Shown here: piece by piece, positions 8,956 through 17,971 of the stretch
Layout of the letters: each line of letters opens with the position of its first letter
Numbering within the stretch: position 1 is the stretch's first letter
Source of the DNA: Candidatus Poribacteria bacterium
Lineage (GTDB): Bacteria > Poribacteria > WGA-4E > WGA-3G
Assembly: GCA_028818705.1 (NCBI GenBank)
Contig: JAPPNJ010000218.1
Span: 1-35,743 of the forward strand
Direction: 5' to 3'
DNA length: 35,743 bases
The notes under the pieces: model-generated
The model's input: only the letters and a program-made list of their open reading frames with translations
What the model was told of the DNA's origin: nothing
Databases searched by the model: none
Program-made: the position numbers and the translations under genes

Positions 8956-8974
8956 CCGAAGTTAAGTATACAAA

Positions 8975-10669
8975 ATGCCGACAGAATTTTCAGCCCGAAC
9001 TCGATCCGAGAATATTAAAATCCTCAAGTCCCAACTGCTGGATGTCCTGGTTATTGGTGGTGGTATCGTCGGAGCAGGTGTAATTCGCGATCTTGCCCTC
9101 AACGGAGGTATCAAAGCAGGCTTAATTGAGCAAAGTGATTTTGCGAGTGGGACGAGTAGCACCACCTCGCAGCTTATTCATGGTGGATTTCGCTACCTTC
9201 TTAAACGCGATATAGATCTTGTCAAGAAGTCACGCCAAGAACGCGAGACTCTCCGCCGTATTGCACCGAATCTGGTTAAACCGATCCCTTTAGCACTTCT
9301 CTGTTACAAAGGCGATCCGTACCCGTTGACTGGCATGCAACTCTTTGCACACTACTATAATCGCCTCTCTAAAGTAGATAAAGCGGAGAAATCAATAGCG
9401 ATCCGAGACTCTCAAAAGATTCAGCATCTACTCGGATCCATTGACACGAGCACCCTAAAAGGTTGTGTTGTTCTATGGGACAGTACTGTTGACGACGCGA
9501 GGCTAACGCTCGCGACACTCAAGGATGCCCACCGGCATGGTGCTATTATTTCAAACTATGTCCGATTTCTTGATTTTGTCAATCCACCCGATACTGGCAA
9601 CAGTGGCAATCGTACGTACAAGATAGCGGCTGAAGATGTTACTTCTGGGCAACGTTTTGAAATTTCTGCGCGGAAGATTGTATCCGCGACAGGTCCTTGG
9701 AGTGATCATGTATGGCGTAAAGACCCAAGTTACGATGGTGTCCCGCGCCTCGCAACGAAAAATGCCAAAGGCATCCATATCATTTTACCGAGGTGTGGCA
9801 AAGAAGATGATTCGGGGATGTACGGTTTAATAACCTTCACACGGTCAGAAAGACAACACGGTGGTAAATCACGCGTCATTTTTATTTTGCCGGGTGCTTA
9901 CAACACCTCCATTGTTGGGACCACTGAAACAACACCAGAGGAAGAACTATCATCGGTTCGTCCATCAGCTGATGAGGTGGCGTATCTACTCTCAGAAACG
10001 CAGCGAATTTTTCCAGAAAAAACGCTCAATAATAATATAATCATCGGTGGCTACGCAGGGACCCGCCCCCTCATCGCAGCGAACCGACATCGTCGCGGAT
10101 TCGCAAAGACTGATTTTGTTTCAAGAGAGCACTTAATCACAGAGAGTCCAAGTGGGGTAATGTATTTGTATGGTGGGAAACTCACCACACACCGACAAAT
10201 GGCGGAAGAAACGGTAAATCTTCTTGCCCAGTCTGTGAACGTTCGGCGTCACTGTAAAACTGATATTCAACCACTGCCTAATGCAGTAGGCGAGGTGGCA
10301 AGTACAGATCAGAATCACGATTTACAATCGAACACTAACAAGGAACGTCTTATTAAACGATATGGCGAAGGACATCGCGCGATTCGAGACTTTATAAGCG
10401 AGGACCCAACGCTTGCGGAACCAATAACACCATCTCTTCCGTTCATAAAGGCAGAGCTTCTCTATGCTTGTTGGGGAGAGATGGCGATGACATTAGACGA
10501 TCTTCTCTGGCGACGTACCCGAATAGGTTGGACTCCAGGACAAGGACTTGACCTTGCCCCTCAAATTGCGCAATTCTTAGGTGAGAAAAACAACTGGGAT
10601 CAAGCCAGAATCACGGCAGAGGTGGAAACATACCGCGAACGTATCCGTTGGCTAAATTCCAATCTATAG
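8975..10669 (+). CDS. glpD: FAD-dependent glycerol-3-phosphate dehydrogenase
   Basis: It oxidises sn-glycerol-3-phosphate to dihydroxyacetone phosphate at the membrane and passes electrons to quinone. Residues 22-52 form the FAD Rossmann motif (DVLVIGGGIVGAGVIRDL), followed by GTSSTTSQLIHGGFRYL, the GlpD family signature with Gln where many members have Lys. A C-terminal DAO_C helical domain (about 430-560) ends with TLDDLLWRRTRIG and GQGLDLAPQIA. The 564-residue length is normal. The SD is weak. The gene overlaps the next ORF by about 20 bases if that ORF's TTG start is right. No glpK or glpF is in the window, so the G3P source (lipid turnover or uptake) is unknown. Confidence 0.88.
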   Translation: MPTEFSARTRSENIKILKSQLLDVLVIGGGIVGAGVIRDLALNGGIKAGLIEQSDFASGTSSTTSQLIHGGFRYLLKRDIDLVKKSRQERETLRRIAPNLVKPIPLALLCYKGDPYPLTGMQLFAHYYNRLSKVDKAEKSIAIRDSQKIQHLLGSIDTSTLKGCVVLWDSTVDDARLTLATLKDAHRHGAIISNYVRFLDFVNPPDTGNSGNRTYKIAAEDVTSGQRFEISARKIVSATGPWSDHVWRKDPSYDGVPRLATKNAKGIHIILPRCGKEDDSGMYGLITFTRSERQHGGKSRVIFILPGAYNTSIVGTTETTPEEELSSVRPSADEVAYLLSETQRIFPEKTLNNNIIIGGYAGTRPLIAANRHRRGFAKTDFVSREHLITESPSGVMYLYGGKLTTHRQMAEETVNLLAQSVNVRRHCKTDIQPLPNAVGEVASTDQNHDLQSNTNKERLIKRYGEGHRAIRDFISEDPTLAEPITPSLPFIKAELLYACWGEMAMTLDDLLWRRTRIGWTPGQGLDLAPQIAQFLGEKNNWDQARITAEVETYRERIRWLNSNL

Positions 10670-11718
10670 ACGCAAAGCCATTGCTGCTACTGGATGAGGT
10701 AGCACAGAAATACAAAGAAACCATGGAAGTTTATCGTTGGGAAGACCGGAAATTCGGAAAACTGGAACCTTTACGTTTTGGAGCAGAACGGGATTTTGAG
10801 GACTTGCTCGAAAAAGATGCGACCCTGGTCCTTGGTGAACCTCTCTGTGTTATCAGCAGGCAACCTCCGCTTAGTACATCAAAACAGAAAATCGATCTAC
10901 TGGCACTGGACCGACAGGGTAATTGTGTAATTATTGAACTCAAACGAGGGAAGCCTTCTCGGACAGCAATCACGCAGATTCTTGAATATGCTGCCGGAGT
11001 TTCCCAACTCTCTTACATAGAATTGGAGCAGCTTGCTTATCGATGGTGCCAACAACAGGGAAAAGAATTCTCATCGCTTACGGCACTACACAGTGAATTC
11101 TTTGGATACGAGCCTGGTGATATCCGACCATCGGCATTCAATCAACGACAGCGGTTAGTCCTTGTTTCAGAAGGTGTTGACCCCCGCGTCTTGGAAGTTG
11201 CAGAATATCTACGAACGTTGGGTCTGGATCTTACCTATATTTCTTATTTTTCCTATCACGCGCCAGATGAAATTTTAGTCGCCACCGAAACTGTTCTGGG
11301 TGGGACACTCGTCAAGGAAGAAGAACGGACTTATCGTACGACGGCGCAGCAGTTCATGACGTTGGCGTCGTTCACCGAGACGTTGCAAGCGAACGAGGAT
11401 CTCTTACAAGTTGTCCATGAATTTTTGGCGTACGTTGATACATGCGGTGCAACACTCCGACCTCGCATCGCTAAACTCCGAATGACTATCGGTGGACACT
11501 GGTGGCTTGACACCTATCCGTCAAGAAGAGCCACCCACTTCCGCCTTGATGTTCACGGTGATTTCACGCCACTTCAAGTCGTCGAGTGCAGAGCCAATTT
11601 GCCTAATGTAACAGTCAAGAATTTTGGTATTTCATTCAACATTGCATCCAAAGCGCATCTTGATTATGCCATCGAGATGTTTGAACGCGCCCGCAACTCT
11701 ATCCTATCTTCATTGTAG
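10648..11718 (+). CDS. NucS-like PD-(D/E)XK nuclease-domain protein
   Basis: The first half carries a PD-(D/E)XK core as in NucS/DUF91-type endonucleases: D83 in KIDLLALD, E97-x-K99 in CVIIELKRG, then an Ala/Gln helix (TAITQILEYAAG, Q110). The C-terminal half (about 245-356) is a separate domain that I do not recognise. NucS enzymes cut mismatched or branched DNA; here only the fold is supported, not the substrate. The start is uncertain: TTG at 10648 overlaps glpD, while the first in-frame ATG is at 10723 and would still keep the whole nuclease core. Neither has a good SD. Its position after glpD suggests cotranscription rather than a shared function. Confidence 0.65.
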   Translation: MAKFQSIDAKPLLLLDEVAQKYKETMEVYRWEDRKFGKLEPLRFGAERDFEDLLEKDATLVLGEPLCVISRQPPLSTSKQKIDLLALDRQGNCVIIELKRGKPSRTAITQILEYAAGVSQLSYIELEQLAYRWCQQQGKEFSSLTALHSEFFGYEPGDIRPSAFNQRQRLVLVSEGVDPRVLEVAEYLRTLGLDLTYISYFSYHAPDEILVATETVLGGTLVKEEERTYRTTAQQFMTLASFTETLQANEDLLQVVHEFLAYVDTCGATLRPRIAKLRMTIGGHWWLDTYPSRRATHFRLDVHGDFTPLQVVECRANLPNVTVKNFGISFNIASKAHLDYAIEMFERARNSILSSL

Positions 11719-11778
11719 TACAATATTCGATACGGGTGAGCCTGAAGTAGAAATGCAAAGTAGAAATAATCAGAAAAC

Positions 11779-12810
11779 ATGAACTGGCTCCGTTTTGGTC
11801 ATCCGGAATTTCTCCATTTTCTGTGGGCAGTCCCGCCCTTATTTCTGTTGCTGCTCTTTGGACTGCGACAGAAACAGAAGGCACTGCTGCGATTCTACAG
11901 CAACGTGAATCCGGCACACCTACAACGCCACAAATTCCAAGCGGGGTTGCTGCTCCTGAGTTACCTTCTTTTGACGCTCGCGATAGCACGTCCACAATGG
12001 GGAGCGAAACCTGAACCAGTGGCAGAAAGGTTGGATATTATGCTTGGCCTTGATATTTCAACCAGTATGCTCGCAGCGGATGAAAATTCCGTCCGACGCC
12101 TGCTCCATGCTAAAACGGTGATTTTCGCGCTCTTGGAGGCACTTGAGGGGGATCGGTTCGGCTTACTCTACTTTGCTGAAGCGAGTTTCGTGGCATGTCC
12201 TTTGACGAGTGATACCACTACGCTCAGAGAATTCTTAGCGGCGATAAACGCTGACACACTCACCCATAGCGGGACCCGTATTAGTAATGCTATTGAGACA
12301 GCAACTGATCGACTGATTTCAGATCAGGACGATCCAACAGCAATAGACACTAATCTTGGAGGACAGAAAGTTCTGATTCTGTTTACAGATGGAGAAGATC
12401 ACGGAGAAGAGACTATATCGGCAGCGAAAGCAGCAAGCCAAGCGGGGGTGCATATCTACTGCGTTGGTGTTGGTAATCCTACTCAGTCAGTTCCTATTCC
12501 GCTGCCGCGGGGGACTGGCCCAGAAAATACACCGTACAAACGCGATGCCAATGGACAACTTGTGCTAACAGCCCTGGACGAATCTCTCCTGCAAGAAATT
12601 GCCACTGCGGGAAACGGCAATTATTACCCTGCAACTGTGGGCATTGCCCAGTTAAGGACAGATTTATTACAACTGGAAAGGCAGAAATTCAGGATTCGTA
12701 GAGACGGTGAATATCAAGAGCGTTTTCAATTATTTGTAGCAGCGGCGTTAATTCTGCTTATTTGTGAGATTCTGCACTTTGCGGCATGGTCCCGCAAAGT
12801 GCGTACATAA
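11779..12810 (+). CDS. BatA-like membrane protein with VWA domain
   Basis: 343 residues. TM helices at about 13-28 and 55-70 make up the N-terminal aerotolerance (BatA) region, then a von Willebrand A domain with a full MIDAS: D92-x-S94-x-S96 in GLDISTSML, and D204 in LFTDGEDHGEE. A final TM helix at about 318-335 anchors the C-terminus. The topology places the VWA domain in the periplasm. In Bat and MoxR systems such proteins act with a MoxR AAA ATPase and other VWA proteins; none is in the window, so this one is either an orphan or the end of a rearranged operon. It converges with livM, with 41 bases between stops and no obvious terminator hairpin. Confidence 0.85.
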   Translation: MNWLRFGHPEFLHFLWAVPPLFLLLLFGLRQKQKALLRFYSNVNPAHLQRHKFQAGLLLLSYLLLTLAIARPQWGAKPEPVAERLDIMLGLDISTSMLAADENSVRRLLHAKTVIFALLEALEGDRFGLLYFAEASFVACPLTSDTTTLREFLAAINADTLTHSGTRISNAIETATDRLISDQDDPTAIDTNLGGQKVLILFTDGEDHGEETISAAKAASQAGVHIYCVGVGNPTQSVPIPLPRGTGPENTPYKRDANGQLVLTALDESLLQEIATAGNGNYYPATVGIAQLRTDLLQLERQKFRIRRDGEYQERFQLFVAAALILLICEILHFAAWSRKVRT

Positions 12811-12851
12811 CAGCACCCACGCCCCAAAAGCAGGCCCTCACGTATCCGATT

Positions 12852-13850
12852 CTACGCTTTTTTAAGTATCAATCCACCTGGACGGAAACGCATTAAGAGG
12901 ATAAGAATAATCCCAAAAATAAGATAGCGCGCACCGCCAAATTGATATGGAATAATGAAGCCAGGTCTCAGCACCTCGCCTAACGATCCGAGAATCGCTG
13001 CACCTATCATTGCCCCTCTTATACTTCCCATCCCGCCAAGGACTACCATACAGAGAATAAGGATCGATTCCCAGAATTCAAAGAATGGTGCACTAATGTT
13101 AACTTGGAATTGCGCGATGAAGCCTCCACCTAATCCACCGATTGCCGCACTGACTGCGAACGCCAGTGATTTATAGCGACCAACATTAATTCCCATACTC
13201 TCCGCCGCTTGTTCATCTTCGCGAATGGCGACCCATGCTCTACCGACACGAGAATGCTGCAGTCGATAGGTAATAAAAACAACCAAGATTAGTAGAATCA
13301 GAACATGATAGTAATTGTGCCAATTCTGATTGAATTCCATTCCAAAAAGGGTAGGAGGTGGAATGTCACGAACAAATCCATTCGGACCACCAATCAACCA
13401 TTGTTCGTTTTTCACGATGCGGAAGAGTAATTCGGCGAATCCAAATGTGACAATCGCGAAATAATCACCTGTGAGTCGCAAAGTAGGTGCCCCACGCAAT
13501 AATCCCCACAACGCGCCATTAGCTACAGCGAGAGGTAGTGCAATCCAATAAGTTACCCCAAGCCGCGCCATCAATAACCCCGCTGTATAGCCACCGATCA
13601 GATAAAAACCGACGTAGCCTAAATCAAGAAGACCTGTGAATCCGCATACAATATTTAGTCCGATAGCAAGAATCATATAGAGTAATGCCCGGACCACAAT
13701 CCGCAGTATGTAATCTCCACTTGGTAGGCTGAGGTAAATATTTTGCTGGGACAAGTAGAGAGCTATTGCATCTATGCCATACATCAATAGCGGTAGCAAA
13801 CAGACGAGTAAGCCAAGGATAACGTTTTTCGGTGTTAATTGATTTCTCAT
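12852..13850 (-). CDS. livM: branched-chain amino-acid-type ABC transporter permease LivM
   Basis: A 332-residue permease of the LivHM (HAAT) family with about 10 TM helices. The signature GFTGLLDLGYVGFYLIGGYTAG follows the second or third helix, and the cytoplasmic EAA-like loop is RVGRAWVAIREDEQAAESMGINVGRYKSLAF. I start it at the ATG at 13850, two bases beyond the livH stop (TAG-T-ATG; AGGAAA about 12 bases upstream); the open frame continues upstream to a TTG at 13913, but that lies wholly inside livH. This spacing implies translational coupling to livH. livG and livF are not downstream, because the convergent VWA gene follows at once. Confidence 0.88.
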   Translation of the reverse strand: MRNQLTPKNVILGLLVCLLPLLMYGIDAIALYLSQQNIYLSLPSGDYILRIVVRALLYMILAIGLNIVCGFTGLLDLGYVGFYLIGGYTAGLLMARLGVTYWIALPLAVANGALWGLLRGAPTLRLTGDYFAIVTFGFAELLFRIVKNEQWLIGGPNGFVRDIPPPTLFGMEFNQNWHNYYHVLILLILVVFITYRLQHSRVGRAWVAIREDEQAAESMGINVGRYKSLAFAVSAAIGGLGGGFIAQFQVNISAPFFEFWESILILCMVVLGGMGSIRGAMIGAAILGSLGEVLRPGFIIPYQFGGARYLIFGIILILLMRFRPGGLILKKA

Positions 13851-13851
13851 A

Positions 13852-14748
13852 CTAAGCACGATTTCCTGTTGATTTGCCAAACAGCCCAGATGGACGAATA
13901 ACAATGACTGCAATCATAATAATATAGGCAATTGCTAACCTGTACCCCGATGAGATATAACCAGCCCCAAATACCTCGGCTAATCCGATTATGATACCAC
14001 CGAGCATTGCGCCTGTAATGTTCCCTATACCACCGAGAACAGCGGCGGCAAAAGCCGCGACCCCTTTATAGTAGCCCATTGTTGGCGTAACCACTTCGCG
14101 CAAACCGACCATCACACCTGCGACCGCTCCTAAGGCAGAACCGATAATAAATGTCATCGCAATCACTTGGTTCGTCTTGATACCCATTAGGTTTGCCGCC
14201 ACCGGGTTTTGTGCGCAAGCCCGCATCGCTTTACCTATTTTAGTCAGGTAAATTAACCTGTTTAGGGCAATCATTAAAACAAGTGCCAATAGGATAATAA
14301 ACACATCCCGATAAGGTAAGGCTGCGCCGCCGGGAAGTGGGATCGCATTTTGACTGAGAAAGATAGTTGGAAGGACTTCGGTAGGAAACTGACGGGGACG
14401 GGCTGACCAAATCATTCGCGCGAGGTTTTGCAGCGCAAGGGACATGCCTATTGCCGTAATCAGTGCTGATAAACGTGGAGCATTCCGCAGGGGTCGGTAC
14501 GCTACCAAGTCAATCAGCATTCCCAACATTCCACATAGAATCATACTAAGTGGCAAGGCTATCCAAAACGGTATACCGAAGACTGTTATAAGCATAAGTG
14601 CGATATAGGCACCAAACATGAAAATTTCGCCATGTGCGAAGTTAATCAGTTGGATAATACCGTAAACCATGGTATAACCGACTGCGATAAGCGCATAAAT
14701 GCCACCCAGCACCAATCCGTTAATAATTTGCTCTAAAAATTGGGCCAT
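13852..14748 (-). CDS. livH: branched-chain amino-acid-type ABC transporter permease LivH
   Basis: A 298-residue permease from the ATG at 14748, with the classic N-terminus EQIINGLVLGGIYALIAVGYTMVYGIIQLINFAHGE and the conserved CAQNPVAANLMGIKTNQVI cytoplasmic loop. The frame stays open to 14838, but the family start and the AAAGAG before 14748 favour the shorter form. It lies between the binding protein and livM in the usual K-H-M order. Substrates of HAAT systems include Leu/Ile/Val, amides and urea; the permease does not tell which. Confidence 0.88.
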   Translation of the reverse strand: MAQFLEQIINGLVLGGIYALIAVGYTMVYGIIQLINFAHGEIFMFGAYIALMLITVFGIPFWIALPLSMILCGMLGMLIDLVAYRPLRNAPRLSALITAIGMSLALQNLARMIWSARPRQFPTEVLPTIFLSQNAIPLPGGAALPYRDVFIILLALVLMIALNRLIYLTKIGKAMRACAQNPVAANLMGIKTNQVIAMTFIIGSALGAVAGVMVGLREVVTPTMGYYKGVAAFAAAVLGGIGNITGAMLGGIIIGLAEVFGAGYISSGYRLAIAYIIMIAVIVIRPSGLFGKSTGNRA

Positions 14749-14834
14749 AATTCTCTTTCTTCGGATATTGATGTTATAGAGAGGTGTCCAGTGCCCTCCA
14801 TCATACGTTGCTGTAAGGAGAAATCCGTTTAAAA

Positions 14835-16031
14835 TCAATCTAACTCAAGCAATTGTTGATCTGCTGCAACAAATTGGCCATCCTTCACAATTTTCACGTA
14901 AGCCGGTTTATTAACCGTATCACCATTTATATCAAAGTAGGTTAACCCCGTAACGCCTTTGTAGCCCTCCTCAGGCGTATCCAAGGATGCCAAATGGTCC
15001 CGGATAGCTTTCCGATTATCTGCGACGGATGCTTCTGGACTATAAGTTTTTTCAAGAGCATCTGCAATCATTCCAACGGCATCGTAGGTCAATGCAGCCC
15101 ACGTATCGGGCGCCACACCGTGAAGTTGCTCAAAATTAGATGCCATCTGTAGTGCATCTTCTCCTGCAGCACCAAACGTAAAAGGCGTTGTCAGATACGT
15201 GCCTTCTGCAGAGGATCCGGCGATTGTGAGAAAGTCCGGAGAGTCCACACCATCAGCTCCGAAGAACTGAGCTGCGATTCCTGCCTCACGCGCTTGTTTG
15301 ACAATCAAGCCTGCTTCACTATAGAGTCCAGAGACGAAAATAGCGTCTGGATTTTTGGCTTTAATGCTGGTGAGTTGTGCCTTAAAATCGGTATTATCCC
15401 TATCGTAGGCTTCCGAAGCGACGAGGTTAAGCCCGATCTTCTCAGCTTCATCGACGAATGCGTTTCTTAAACCACGCCCATAATCGTCATTATCAAAAAA
15501 TACAGCAACAGATCCCAGATCTGTCAGGATTTTATCAATATATTGTGCGATAAATTTCCCTTGGAAATCGTCGCGATACAAGTTACGGAAGGTCCAGTCG
15601 CTTCCCTCACATACGTTCACATTTGTGGACCCCGGTGACAACTCAACAATACCAGCCCGCTTGTAAATTGGTTTACCCGCCAACGAACAGGAACTGTTAA
15701 AGTGTCCAACGACTGCAAGGATTTGCAAGTCACTGGCGATGCGTTCTGCCACGAGACTTGCCTCTGCATCTTTGCCTGCATCATCCTCAAAAAGTAGAGT
15801 CAACTTCATACCGTTGATTCCACCGGCATCGTTAATCTCTTTTGCTCGGAGTTCAGCACCACGGCGAATCATTTCTCCAAATGCAGCTGCATTACCTGTA
15901 AACGGAGCGGCAACAGCAACTTTTAATTCTTTTGGTGCTTTTTGTGTTTGGCCTGTACTCTTGTCTTGAGGCTGACACCCCCAAACCGATATGAGTCCTA
16001 CTACCAGTAATCCGACAAGCCAATTTCGCAT
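14835..16031 (-). CDS. livK: HAAT-family substrate-binding lipoprotein (LivK-like)
   Basis: A periplasmic type I binding protein of 398 residues. The N-terminus MRNWLVGLLVVGLISVWGC is a lipoprotein signal peptide with the lipid-accepting Cys at 19 (Trp at -2 is unusual). The family pattern is clear: LKVAVAAPFTGNAAAFGEMIRRGAELRAKEINDAGGINGMKL, then a hinge strand IFVSGLYSEAGLIVKQAREAG. The ATG at 16031 has AAGGGAG about 11 bases upstream and is preferred over the TTG at 16061. It is the first gene of the livKHM run; its leader adjoins a repeat-rich gap. The ligand could be branched-chain amino acids, amides or another small amino compound. Confidence 0.9.
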   Translation of the reverse strand: MRNWLVGLLVVGLISVWGCQPQDKSTGQTQKAPKELKVAVAAPFTGNAAAFGEMIRRGAELRAKEINDAGGINGMKLTLLFEDDAGKDAEASLVAERIASDLQILAVVGHFNSSCSLAGKPIYKRAGIVELSPGSTNVNVCEGSDWTFRNLYRDDFQGKFIAQYIDKILTDLGSVAVFFDNDDYGRGLRNAFVDEAEKIGLNLVASEAYDRDNTDFKAQLTSIKAKNPDAIFVSGLYSEAGLIVKQAREAGIAAQFFGADGVDSPDFLTIAGSSAEGTYLTTPFTFGAAGEDALQMASNFEQLHGVAPDTWAALTYDAVGMIADALEKTYSPEASVADNRKAIRDHLASLDTPEEGYKGVTGLTYFDINGDTVNKPAYVKIVKDGQFVAADQQLLELD

Positions 16032-16132
16032 TTTAGGTATACTCCCTTCGTTGTTTGACAATCCTGCGCTTCATCAACCTCAACCAAGTCATCAAGGTTA
16101 TTCGTTAAATGTAAAGCGACGACAAATTCTAC

Positions 16133-16250
16133 CGCGTAAATCATTCTGCGCAAGCCTATAGAGGCTTGCGGGACAATGCGAAGCAAGAATGCGCGTAAAT
16201 CAGAATCAACGGTATGAATGCCTTATGGCATTCCCCGGGCATTCTGCGGA
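16133..16250. repeat. hairpin repeats between livK and the lipoprotein gene (family C)
   Basis: The 11-mer CGCGTAAATCA occurs twice (16133-16143 and 16192-16202), each time leading into a hairpin. The first is CGCAAGCCT-ATAG-AGGCTTGCG (16149-16170), a perfect 9-bp stem. The second is GAATGCC-TTAT-GGCATTC (16216-16233), preceded by CAGAATCAACGGTAT (16201-16215) and followed by CCCGGGCATTC. The 15-mer CAGAATCAACGGTAT recurs exactly at 32401 and 32484. The last codons and stop of the lipoprotein gene lie inside the second unit. Confidence 0.75.
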
Positions 16251-17026
16251 GTAGAATTTAATTGCAAGATTTGCCTAAAATCAAGTTTAAATTCCAATCT
16301 ATCCTCTTTACCGTTTGAATGAATTATCCGAACTTGTGGAATGACAATTCTGATATCTGTAGTGTCACTCGGTAGTCGGTCAAAAATTAAAAAGCCACTT
16401 CGTTTCGCACCTGCGAACAACTTACCGCTGTCAAAAATGCTATCCTCTATCACGACTCGCCCCCATTCTAATGCCTCAGCATCTACATAGGACTGGTAGT
16501 AACCGTAATAGGAATGGTAAGTAGCGGGGGTATAAGGATAACCTGCACCCCAAGGATCGTTCTGTGACAGATTCACGTCGTCGTAGAGTGTGTCAAAGTA
16601 ATCGCTGGATAGATTGACATATTGTGTATCGTTTCCATCAATTAGAACCGCTATGTCATCAACCAGGACGCGGCGGTTATCTCGATTATGGACTGTAATT
16701 TCAAACACTGTGTAGATAGGCTCAACAGCACCGTTTTTCTCGACGATGAGATAGGGATTCACTCTCGGATCTTCGGTGAGTTCAAAGAGTTCTATCTCAT
16801 CAAGCGGTTCGATCGTAACAGCAACTCCGTTTTTTATGACGGTTGCAGCACCCGTTTCTGGATCAACCTGGGCGTTAAAATGTCCTGCAATGGGTTCCAT
16901 GTAGACTTCTATTGAGGGGTTTGGTGCAACAGCACAACCTACCAACAATGCAGCCGTTAGAAGAATCAAACCGATTCTACTCATAATCTGATACCGGAAA
17001 TAGATGCAATCCTTCCTATAAGCCAC
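16223..17026 (-). CDS. hypothetical lipoprotein
   Basis: 267 residues from a GTG start with an excellent SD (AGGAGG at 17035-17040, eight bases away). I chose this over the ATG at 16984, which lacks an SD, although it leaves a long n-region before the lipoprotein signal (hydrophobic 18-30, L28-V29-G30-C31). The mature part has a beta-rich look: repeated VFEITVHNRDNRRVLVDDIAVLIDG and VRIIHSNGKEDRLEFKLDF segments suggest an Ig-like or DUF4352-like sandwich. A Tyr-rich stretch follows residue 165 (YHSYYGYYQSY). I do not recognise the family. The final residues NARGMP and the stop are encoded within a hairpin repeat, so the original C-terminus has probably been altered. Confidence 0.7.
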   Translation of the reverse strand: MAYRKDCIYFRYQIMSRIGLILLTAALLVGCAVAPNPSIEVYMEPIAGHFNAQVDPETGAATVIKNGVAVTIEPLDEIELFELTEDPRVNPYLIVEKNGAVEPIYTVFEITVHNRDNRRVLVDDIAVLIDGNDTQYVNLSSDYFDTLYDDVNLSQNDPWGAGYPYTPATYHSYYGYYQSYVDAEALEWGRVVIEDSIFDSGKLFAGAKRSGFLIFDRLPSDTTDIRIVIPQVRIIHSNGKEDRLEFKLDFRQILQLNSTPQNARGMP

Positions 17027-17051
17027 GATCCCAGCCTCCTATAGCAATTAT

Positions 17052-17079
17052 ATTTTACGCAACACGCATTTATTGTCAA
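17052..17079 (-). promoter_or_regulatory. promoter for the lipoprotein gene
   Basis: On the minus strand: perfect TTGACA (17074-17079), a 16-base spacer, TAAAAT (17052-17057); an alternative TATAAT lies at 17047-17052. The start near 17045 would leave a leader of about 18 bases beginning just before the AGGAGG, in agreement with the GTG start at 17026. Confidence 0.55.
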
Positions 17080-17130
17080 GTGTTTTAATTCCAGTCCCCT
17101 TTAACTACGCTGAACCCGAGTTTTGGCACC

Positions 17131-17736
17131 CTAAAATTCCCATTTCAGGAGCGCGACGCGCTTATACCATACCAGTGTTCCCATTGCAGTGCCAATTGCT
17201 GCGCCGGCTATCACATCTGATGTATAATGCCGTCCTAAATAGACGCGGGAGAAACTGACGAGTCCAGCACCAATATAGAACGGAATCCGCCATTTCGGAT
17301 ACTGATAACCTAAAATGGTCGCGACACTGAATGTAATAGAGGCATGCCCTGAAGGCATTGATGGGTTTCCCAAAGTCTCATCAAGCGGTCGTTTTCTGCT
17401 TACCAATCTTTTCATGCCAAACGTTATAATCCCTGCCCCCATATATGCCGAAGACAAAAGTTTTCCGGTTTCACGATGCGATTCATTCCCGTATGCCATA
17501 AGGAGAATTGAAGCACCCATGACCCCTCGATAGTCCCCAAGGTCCGTGATACTCTCCATGAATGTCCACATCGGTTCTTGGTGTGGCGGTGCATCATAGA
17601 TACGGTCAAAGAGGGTCTGATCCCAGTGGGACAAAAGATTTTCGGCATCCGCCTCACACCCTGTTGCCAAAAAACAGAAAGTCGATACATATACAAGGAA
17701 TACTTTGAGAGATTTCACGAATCCTCGATATGGCAT
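17131..17736 (-). CDS. PAP2-family membrane phosphatase
   Basis: 201 residues from the ATG at 17736. All three acid-phosphatase signatures are intact: K109-x6-R116-P117 (KRLVSRKRP), PSGH at 128-131, and SR-x5-H170-x3-D174 (SRVYLGRHYTSD). The family dephosphorylates lipid phosphates such as phosphatidate or undecaprenyl diphosphate; residues here fit catalysis but not a substrate. The N-terminus (MPYRGFVKSLKVFLVYVSTFCFLATGC) is a signal sequence with a possible lipobox Cys at 27, so it may be a periplasmic lipoprotein-type member with further TM helices at 70-83, 98-112 and 153-190. The frame stays open to a TTG at 17862 and also has ATGs at 17802 and 17805. None has a convincing SD, so the start is open. 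Confidence 0.8.
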   Translation of the reverse strand: MPYRGFVKSLKVFLVYVSTFCFLATGCEADAENLLSHWDQTLFDRIYDAPPHQEPMWTFMESITDLGDYRGVMGASILLMAYGNESHRETGKLLSSAYMGAGIITFGMKRLVSRKRPLDETLGNPSMPSGHASITFSVATILGYQYPKWRIPFYIGAGLVSFSRVYLGRHYTSDVIAGAAIGTAMGTLVWYKRVALLKWEF

Positions 17737-17869
17737 CCGCAGCTGTGAACGCCCCAAAAACGTATCTGTTGTATTTATGTTGCCTACACACCGATCATTC
17801 ATCATCAGAAGTTGCACCAAAATTCTTACTTTAACAGGGGATGTAGACGGGTTTCCTCCCAAAAAGCAT

Positions 17870-17898
17870 TTGACAATTGCCCGTACTTGTGGTGTAAT
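17870..17898 (+). promoter_or_regulatory. promoter for the small HTH gene
   Basis: TTGACA (17870-17875), an exact 17-base spacer, TGTAAT (17893-17898). The start near 17905 gives a leader of about 50-65 bases to the gene. No other plus-strand gene lies nearby. Confidence 0.5.
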
Positions 17899-17971
17899 TA
17901 AGAGTGCGGAAAACGTATAAGTTTAGAGGCACCCGATATCGGTTTATAATAGGAAAATGGGAGATAATAAG

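Noticed and set aside
17131..17862. Long form of the PAP2 protein from TTG 17862
   Set aside because: The extra N-terminal residues lie ahead of a normal signal sequence and the TTG has no SD upstream; the start at 17736 is structurally cleaner, though not proven.
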